Origin: Lewinellaceae bacterium
Lineage (GTDB): Bacteria > Bacteroidota > Bacteroidia > Chitinophagales > Saprospiraceae
DNA: 37,037 nucleotides
Assembly (NCBI GenBank): GCA_947459655.1
Contig: CANHEE010000001.1
Span: 103,493-140,529 of the forward strand
Reading direction: 5' to 3'
Positions 32,041-37,037 of the stretch are shown piece by piece. Made by a program: the position numbers and the translations under genes. The notes beneath the pieces were generated by a model. The model saw only the letters and a list, made by a program, of their open reading frames with translations. It made no database searches and was not told the origin of the DNA. Within the stretch, counting starts at the first letter, position 1, and every line of letters begins with the position of its first letter.

Positions 32041-34550
32041 AATCAGGGCTTTTTACTTTTCTTCTCTTGGTTTGTGCAGAGTTGGGTCTGTATGCATCGG
32101 TCGTTGACACCTCTCGTTGGACGGTTTCGGCGCTGCACCTTAATTCCGGCGCCGCAGAGTTCAGCCCCCTGCTCAGTGCCGACGGCCAGACCATGTACTT
32201 TGTGAGAAGAAACCATATTCAGAACATTGGAGAGGACGACAGGGATGATATCTGGGTGAGCTATAGGGATTCTTCTGGAATGTGGAGCAATAGTGTCAAC
32301 ATCGGTGCTCCGCTCAATAATGAGCGTGAAAACAAAGTCGTGGGGGTTAGTTTGAACAATAAAACACTGTACCTCACAGGCGACCGCAATGATAAAATTT
32401 ATGTCTCCGGGGCCAGGAATAGAACCTGGGGCAAACCAATAGCGCTGGAGCTGCCGGATATCGTCAATGAGACACCGACATTGAATTGCCACGTCAGTAT
32501 TGATGAGTCAAATCTGATGCTGGCGCTTGGTAATAAAGACTGTCTGGGGAAAAGAGACTTGTTTGTCTGTCGAAAAGATCCTGTCGGAAACTGGTCCAAG
32601 CCATTATCATTGGGGCCTGAAATCAACACCATGGGTGACGAAGCCAATGTATTTCTTGCTGCAGACAATAAAACGCTGTATTTCTGCACAAATGGTCGCG
32701 AAGGATTTGGTGGATACGACTGGTTTATCAGCCGAAGACTGGATGAAACCTGGACTAGTTGGTCCACTCCGGTCAATCTGGGTGCAGAGGTCAACACTTC
32801 GGAAAATGACCAGTATTTTTGCATTAACACAGAACTTCAGGAATGTTACGGCGCGGTCGGTTTGGATGGTCGAGATTTCGATATCAAAAGAATACTGCTC
32901 AACGACAGGAAATTGTTGCCGGACAAGACTCATTTTATCTACGGAAAGGTACAGACCTGCTCAGGCGAGCCTGTTTCTGCTCCTGTGGACATACACTATT
33001 TGCAGCAAACCAAACCTTCCTCTGCGGTTTTCTCAAAACCAGATGGCAGATTTATAGCGCTGCTGAGTGATCAGCAAAGCGCCGGATTTTATGCGACCCA
33101 AAAAAGCAGCTTTGCTGTCCTGGCATATACCAATTTGACAGATATTCCACTGAAAGTGCTGGACAACATCGGTTATAGGTATATTGACTCCAAGGATAGT
33201 ATCCATCTGTACAACACTGAATCAATTCAGATACGGCTGAATGAACTGGATCGGCAACTATACACTCTGAAAGCAAGTCGCCCGCAATCGTTTAGTCCTG
33301 ATCTAGCCGCGTTGCAGAAATACTTTATGCAATCCTCTGATTTTGAGGTAAATCAGAATATCGAGAAACTCCGCATACGTTATAATACTAAGTACGGAAA
33401 AAAGGAATTCAGTCCGGAAAAAGCTATTGATTCCGATGACTCGACGACATTATGGGAGACGGGAGCCGATGTGCCCTCTGCTGAAGACTTGTCGCATACG
33501 CCCCACAACCCGGAGAAGATTCAGCAGATGAAAAAGGTTTTTGAAGAGCAGAAGACAAAGAAAGAAATAAGGAAAAGCTCTGCACCGGCGGAAAAGGTAT
33601 CGGAGGAGATTTCTGAAGAGGAGGCCAGAAGAGCCATTGAAGAGTTGGGTCAAATAAATGCCGTTCAGCAGAAAGCTGTACCTGATTTTGAAGTATTGGT
33701 AGCCAATATGAAAAACAGGATTGCGGGCGATGAGTTCGAAAATGTCAAGGCGGATTTGGAAAAAGACCTTATCTGGGAGTGGAATGGATGGAAGGAAATG
33801 GGTTTCCGGGCTGATGAGGAAAAGAAAATGAAGGGTAAGGTACAGGAGGTTCAGGAACAATTGAAAACCTATTTTGATCAGAGAAACCGTTTATCACATA
33901 CGTCTCAAAATGTTGACAGGGTTTTGTATGAAGACGATAAAATCATTTATGATGAACTCCGAAATTCGGTTGTGAGCAGCATGTATGAGTACATGAAAGT
34001 GGACATCAAAAAGGAAATTGACCATGAAATGAAATATCGGCTCTGTGCAGAGCTGAAAAATCAGTTGGCGAAGAATCTGGAGAAAGTAAAACGTCCGGTG
34101 AGTGCTGCGTCACAGCCTGCCGGTAATGTGTCGCAAAAGCAGGAGATGGACGCCGAAAATGACCGGTTAACCAGCGTCACCATACAGTTTTACCCCTTGA
34201 CAGAGGAAATAAACATACCGATTTCAGGGATTTTTTATCAGCCCAACAGCGATGTCTTGCTGCCTGAATCCAATGCAGAACTATATAGGATAAAGCACTT
34301 GCTGGAATCAAGTCCTGCCTTGTCTGTTGAGATTGGATCCCACACGCACGGCTATTGTTCTGATGCCTTTGCAGATGATATCACGGCGCGACGCTGCGAG
34401 AGCGTAAAAAGAGCACTGGTTGCGCTGGGTGCGAATCCCGGGCGGATTTTCACAAAGGCCTACGGCAAAAAAATGCCAATGGTACCCAACAATACCAAAG
34501 TCGGAAGGCTCAAAAACCAACGCACAGAAATGAGGCTGATGCGGAGGTGA
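32037..34550 (+). CDS. PD40 beta-propeller / CRD / coiled-coil / OmpA-like envelope protein
   Basis: Periplasmic or outer-membrane-associated protein, 837 residues. A signal peptide (about 1-20, FTFLLLVCAELGLYA) is followed by PD40/WD40-like propeller repeats (about 30-300; cues FSPLLSADGQTMYFV, NVFLAADNKTLYFCTNGREG, NDQYFCINTELQEC). A carboxypeptidase regulatory-like fold (about 303-375, HFIYGKVQTCSGEPVSAPV) comes next, then a long charged region with coiled coils (about 420-715) and a C-terminal OmpA-like domain (about 730-837). This resembles PorE of the type IX secretion system, without the TPR part and with the coiled coil inserted. The peptidoglycan-binding Asp of OmpA is replaced by His771, while Arg786 is kept. 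Function inferred; it overlaps the upstream reductase gene by 4 bases. Confidence 0.82.
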   Translation: MKSGLFTFLLLVCAELGLYASVVDTSRWTVSALHLNSGAAEFSPLLSADGQTMYFVRRNHIQNIGEDDRDDIWVSYRDSSGMWSNSVNIGAPLNNERENKVVGVSLNNKTLYLTGDRNDKIYVSGARNRTWGKPIALELPDIVNETPTLNCHVSIDESNLMLALGNKDCLGKRDLFVCRKDPVGNWSKPLSLGPEINTMGDEANVFLAADNKTLYFCTNGREGFGGYDWFISRRLDETWTSWSTPVNLGAEVNTSENDQYFCINTELQECYGAVGLDGRDFDIKRILLNDRKLLPDKTHFIYGKVQTCSGEPVSAPVDIHYLQQTKPSSAVFSKPDGRFIALLSDQQSAGFYATQKSSFAVLAYTNLTDIPLKVLDNIGYRYIDSKDSIHLYNTESIQIRLNELDRQLYTLKASRPQSFSPDLAALQKYFMQSSDFEVNQNIEKLRIRYNTKYGKKEFSPEKAIDSDDSTTLWETGADVPSAEDLSHTPHNPEKIQQMKKVFEEQKTKKEIRKSSAPAEKVSEEISEEEARRAIEELGQINAVQQKAVPDFEVLVANMKNRIAGDEFENVKADLEKDLIWEWNGWKEMGFRADEEKKMKGKVQEVQEQLKTYFDQRNRLSHTSQNVDRVLYEDDKIIYDELRNSVVSSMYEYMKVDIKKEIDHEMKYRLCAELKNQLAKNLEKVKRPVSAASQPAGNVSQKQEMDAENDRLTSVTIQFYPLTEEINIPISGIFYQPNSDVLLPESNAELYRIKHLLESSPALSVEIGSHTHGYCSDAFADDITARRCESVKRALVALGANPGRIFTKAYGKKMPMVPNNTKVGRLKNQRTEMRLMRR

Positions 34551-34618
34551 TTGGAGGCGAGCCCATAACAGGAGCCAGCAAGACACCTAAAAGTCAATCT
34601 GGAAAATAACTGTTGCCT

Positions 34619-36580
34619 TTACTGCGAAAACCTTCTGTTTAACTTTGACACCTTTTGCTCTCTGACACGGATGGGATATTCTTCAATCACCAGATTTTCG
34701 GTGTTCAGATCGTAGTTGGTCGCTGCATTGATACTGAACTGGTTCATGAATTCATACATACGAACCGTCAGTTTATCCAAAGATTTCAAAGTGTCGTCAA
34801 AGGCAAATACTTTTTCAATAACGATGAATTTAAAGGCAGGCCTGAGTCCGTGCTTTTCCAGACTTGGATGTGGATTGTGAATCTGTATTTCCCCCCTTTG
34901 CTCCATCTCTTCCACCACCTGTTTGAACATGATGTTGATTGATGGGTGCATTCGGTAACCCAAGTAGAAATCAATTCTGTATAATTTATTTTCGATAAGA
35001 TGATGAACCTTGTAATCTGTCGTGTAAGGCTCATCGGCAACATGAATATTAACAAACCAGTAAACCTGAGCGCGTTTCAATTCCTTGAACAAAATGGAAT
35101 GGAGCACACTGTACTCAATTTCATCACTTCTGTTGGCATTGACCATGTACACGAGGTGAGGAGTATATTCAGGAATGGTTTCATCTGCGCTCATATCGAG
35201 AATAATATCTCTAAACTGTTGAATTTTCACATATTTAACAGCCTTGCTTCTGATTCTGGAAGCCCTATAATGGATGAACATCACTACAAAAAAACCTATA
35301 GTCATCACCAAACTTACCCATGCTCCGTGCGCAAGTTTTAGTAAATTGGCATACATAAATCCAGACTCTATTGAAAGGAAAACAGCTCCCATCAGGATGA
35401 TGATGCCCAGGCTCTTGTGTTTAAGACGGTGCCAGTAAATCAGCATTAGAGCAGTTGTGGAGAGCATCGCCAAGGTAATGGCGAGCCCGTATGCAGCCTC
35501 CATTTTACTTGATTCCTGAAAGTAGAGTACGACACTGGCACATCCGAAAAAAAGCATCCAATTGATCGCAGGAATGTACAATTGGGTGCGGTGTTCACTT
35601 GGATAGTCTATCTTGATTCGGTACCATACTTTTAATTTTACAGCTTCGTTTATGAGTGAAAACGAGCCGGTAATCAGGGCCTGACTTGCAATTATACAGG
35701 CCATGGTAGCCATTATAATTCCCGGCATAAGGAACCATTCAGGCATTACGGCATAAAAAGGTATTAGTTCACCGAGAAAGCGATTGCCTTTACCTGCATA
35801 ATCCATCAACCAAGCCGCCTGTCCCAGGTAGTTTAAAATCAGACATATTTTTACAAAAATCCACGAAACTCTAATGTTCTTTTTTCCGCAATGTCCAAGG
35901 TCAGAGTACATGGCTTCTGCACCCGTTACACATAAAAAAACTGCTCCAATTAAGGTTAGTGCCTGCGGATATGTTTTAATCATATTAATGGCATATATAG
36001 GATTTAATGCTTTGATTACATCAGGATTACTGATGACTGCCGGTAAACCAATTATGGCTATTGTGCTGAACCAAATGACCATAAGCGGACCAAATGCAGT
36101 ACCTACGATATTTGTTCCGAATTGTTGGAAGATAAAGAGCAAAAACAAAATCGCCAGTACAATAATGAGAATAACGTGGTGGTCCATTTGGGGATAAATA
36201 CCCCGCAATCCTTCAACTGCGGAGGTAAGTGAGATCGCGGGGGTTATGATACCATCAGCCAGCAGGGCACTACAGCCAATCATGGCAACATAAATCATAG
36301 CCTTTGGACTTACACGCCTCACCAAGGCGTAAAGCGCAAATATACCTCCCTCACCATTGTTGTCCGCCGTGAGCGCAAGCCAAATGTATTTTACAGTCCC
36401 CTGCAATGTCAAGGTCCAGAAAATGCATGAAAGGCCTCCGTAAACAACCGTCTCGGTAATTTCATTCTGACCGACAATGGCCCGCATGACGTAAAGTGGA
36501 GAGGTTCCAATATCGCCGTAAACGATTCCGAGTGTGATGATAACTCCCCAGAAACTCAACGGAAGTTTATGACGTCCCAT
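34619..36580 (-). CDS. kup: Low-affinity potassium transporter Kup
   Basis: Proton-coupled K+ uptake protein of the inner membrane (KUP/HAK/KT family). The 653-residue product begins LPLSFWGVIITLGIVYGDIG, then TSPLY, the family signature in helix 1. It continues with NGEGGIFALYALVRR, GCSALLADGIITPAISLTSAVEG, LCVTGAEAMYSDLGH and LITGSFSLINEAVKL. About twelve membrane helices are followed by a soluble C-terminal domain (about 450-653), as in E. coli Kup (622 residues). It is monocistronic. The promoter (36610-36640, minus) fits the consensus with a 26-base leader. It is convergent with the OmpA-like gene across 68 bases in which I see no clear hairpin. Confidence 0.96.
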   Translation of the reverse strand: MGRHKLPLSFWGVIITLGIVYGDIGTSPLYVMRAIVGQNEITETVVYGGLSCIFWTLTLQGTVKYIWLALTADNNGEGGIFALYALVRRVSPKAMIYVAMIGCSALLADGIITPAISLTSAVEGLRGIYPQMDHHVILIIVLAILFLLFIFQQFGTNIVGTAFGPLMVIWFSTIAIIGLPAVISNPDVIKALNPIYAINMIKTYPQALTLIGAVFLCVTGAEAMYSDLGHCGKKNIRVSWIFVKICLILNYLGQAAWLMDYAGKGNRFLGELIPFYAVMPEWFLMPGIIMATMACIIASQALITGSFSLINEAVKLKVWYRIKIDYPSEHRTQLYIPAINWMLFFGCASVVLYFQESSKMEAAYGLAITLAMLSTTALMLIYWHRLKHKSLGIIILMGAVFLSIESGFMYANLLKLAHGAWVSLVMTIGFFVVMFIHYRASRIRSKAVKYVKIQQFRDIILDMSADETIPEYTPHLVYMVNANRSDEIEYSVLHSILFKELKRAQVYWFVNIHVADEPYTTDYKVHHLIENKLYRIDFYLGYRMHPSINIMFKQVVEEMEQRGEIQIHNPHPSLEKHGLRPAFKFIVIEKVFAFDDTLKSLDKLTVRMYEFMNQFSINAATNYDLNTENLVIEEYPIRVREQKVSKLNRRFSQ

Positions 36581-36609
36581 AAAAAGGATAGTTTTGTGAA
36601 AATAAAGTT

Positions 36610-36640
36610 CAAAGGTATGTGACTGCTGTCAATATGACAA
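36610..36640 (-). promoter_or_regulatory. Promoter for kup (-33 / -7)
   Basis: On the minus strand TTG (36638-36640), 20 bases, then TACCTTTG (36610-36617). This fits the Bacteroidota consensus with correct spacing. Confidence 0.6.
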
Positions 36641-36734
36641 CTAAAAAAATAATTTAGGTGGGTACCTAGCCGTATATATTTTCCATTTGTCAAAAAGTGA
36701 AACAAATGCACGAGAATCATCATCCAAATTGACC

Positions 36735-36766
36735 TATCTTTGTTACCCTTGTATTGAGTAATTTTG
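36735..36766 (+). promoter_or_regulatory. Two tandem -7 boxes upstream of mqnC
   Basis: TATCTTTG (36735-36742) and TAATTTTG (36759-36766) both match TAnnTTTG. The second predicts a 17-base leader for the ATG at 36787. Its upstream TTTG is 16 bases away, a short spacing, so either box could be the active one. Confidence 0.5.
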
Positions 36767-36786
36767 CCGACAATTAAAAACTACGG

Positions 36787-37037
36787 ATGCAAACTGATAC
36801 GCTCCTTCAAAAAGCCATGAATCGGGAATGGTTAAGTGCCGAAGAAGGCGTTTTTCTATTCGAAAATGCCTCGACGGCAGAGTTGATGTATGTTGGCTAC
36901 GCGCTGCGAAAGCAGCAGGTCCCCAACGACAATGTCACCTGGATCATCGACCGCAATTCCAATACCACCAATGTATGCATTGCCAACTGTAAATTCTGTA
37001 ATTTTTACAGAAGACCCGGACACGAGGAGTCCTACAT
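36787..37037 (+). CDS. mqnC: Cyclic dehypoxanthinyl futalosine synthase, N-terminal part
   Basis: Radical SAM enzyme that cyclises dehypoxanthine futalosine in the futalosine pathway to menaquinone. I translated the open frame from the ATG at 36787; 83 full codons are present before the window ends, of a usual 370 or so. The decisive part is VTWIIDRNSNTTNVCIANCK followed by FCNFYRR, with the radical-SAM cysteines Cys64, Cys68 and Cys71 in CxxxCxxC spacing. The preceding IIDRNxNxTNVC phrase is characteristic of MqnC. The closely related MqnE has a different lead-in, so mqnC is preferred. Divergent from kup, with two -7 boxes just upstream. Confidence 0.87.
   Translation, partial: MQTDTLLQKAMNREWLSAEEGVFLFENASTAELMYVGYALRKQQVPNDNVTWIIDRNSNTTNVCIANCKFCNFYRRPGHEESY

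Noticed and set aside
32527-33057. 176-residue plus-strand frame inside the OmpA-like gene
   Set aside because: Out of frame with a continuous 837-residue gene with clear domains; no start context or motif of its own.
1-37037. Search for CRISPR arrays, tRNA genes, insertion sequences, phage or defence genes
   Set aside because: No regularly spaced repeats, cloverleaf sequences, transposase motifs or defence domains were seen; the window is almost fully occupied by housekeeping and envelope genes.

Overview
The window looks like an ordinary stretch of core chromosome from a member of the Bacteroidota. The evidence is internal. Most transcription units start just downstream of a TAnnTTTG element, the -7 box of this phylum, and Shine-Dalgarno sequences are essentially absent. 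There are many short lipoproteins with a Bacteroidota-style lipobox, a protein with a type IX secretion C-terminal sorting domain, an E1 alpha-beta fusion dehydrogenase, a cysteine-rich RicT/PSP1 protein, a PASTA protein without a kinase, and the gene order bamD-rpoZ-coaBC. I see no tRNA, rRNA, CRISPR array, insertion sequence, phage gene or codon-use break, so nothing points to recent transfer. The species cannot be named. The mqnC start at the right edge suggests menaquinone is made by the futalosine route.

Layout. 1-3946 (minus strand): aroB and a probable surface lipoprotein, then bamD, rpoZ and the first two thirds of coaBC (cut by the window start). 4135-7010 (plus): dnaN, an OsmC-family protein and alanine dehydrogenase, ending in strong hairpin terminators. 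7203-9623 (minus): 2-oxoacid dehydrogenase E1. 9864-12184: dtd, a lipoprotein, a divergent MarR regulator and an LpxH-type phosphatase. 12203-16508 (minus): a cluster with a lipoprotein, a single-domain rhodanese, a T9SS substrate and a three-PASTA membrane protein. 16765-18982: ricT facing rplY (L25). 19109-20107: a TPR protein. 20108-20671: a 0.56 kb gene-free stretch. 20672-24727: an RND/MMPL transporter convergent with a DUF885 zinc-peptidase-like lipoprotein. 25082-30965: aconitase convergent with smc. 31147-34550: an aldo/keto reductase overlapping a PD40-CRD-OmpA envelope protein. 34619-36580: the K+ transporter kup. 36787-end: mqnC (partial).

How the genes fit together. Envelope biogenesis dominates (BamD, LpxH, lipoproteins, T9SS cargo, OmpA-like protein, RND transporter, PASTA protein). 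Replication and chromosome maintenance (dnaN, smc), translation quality control (dtd, rplY) and central metabolism (E1, acn, ald, aroB, coaBC, mqnC) make up the rest. I found no convincing undescribed multi-gene system. The most interesting points are smaller. Several proteins have a key residue changed: alanine dehydrogenase has Gln at the catalytic His position, and the OmpA-like domain has His at the peptidoglycan-binding Asp. A promoter -7 box forms the exact loop of a terminator hairpin upstream of rplY. A probable MarR operator overlaps two divergent promoters. Two genes (aroB and the RND transporter) have predicted leaderless or near-leaderless promoters.
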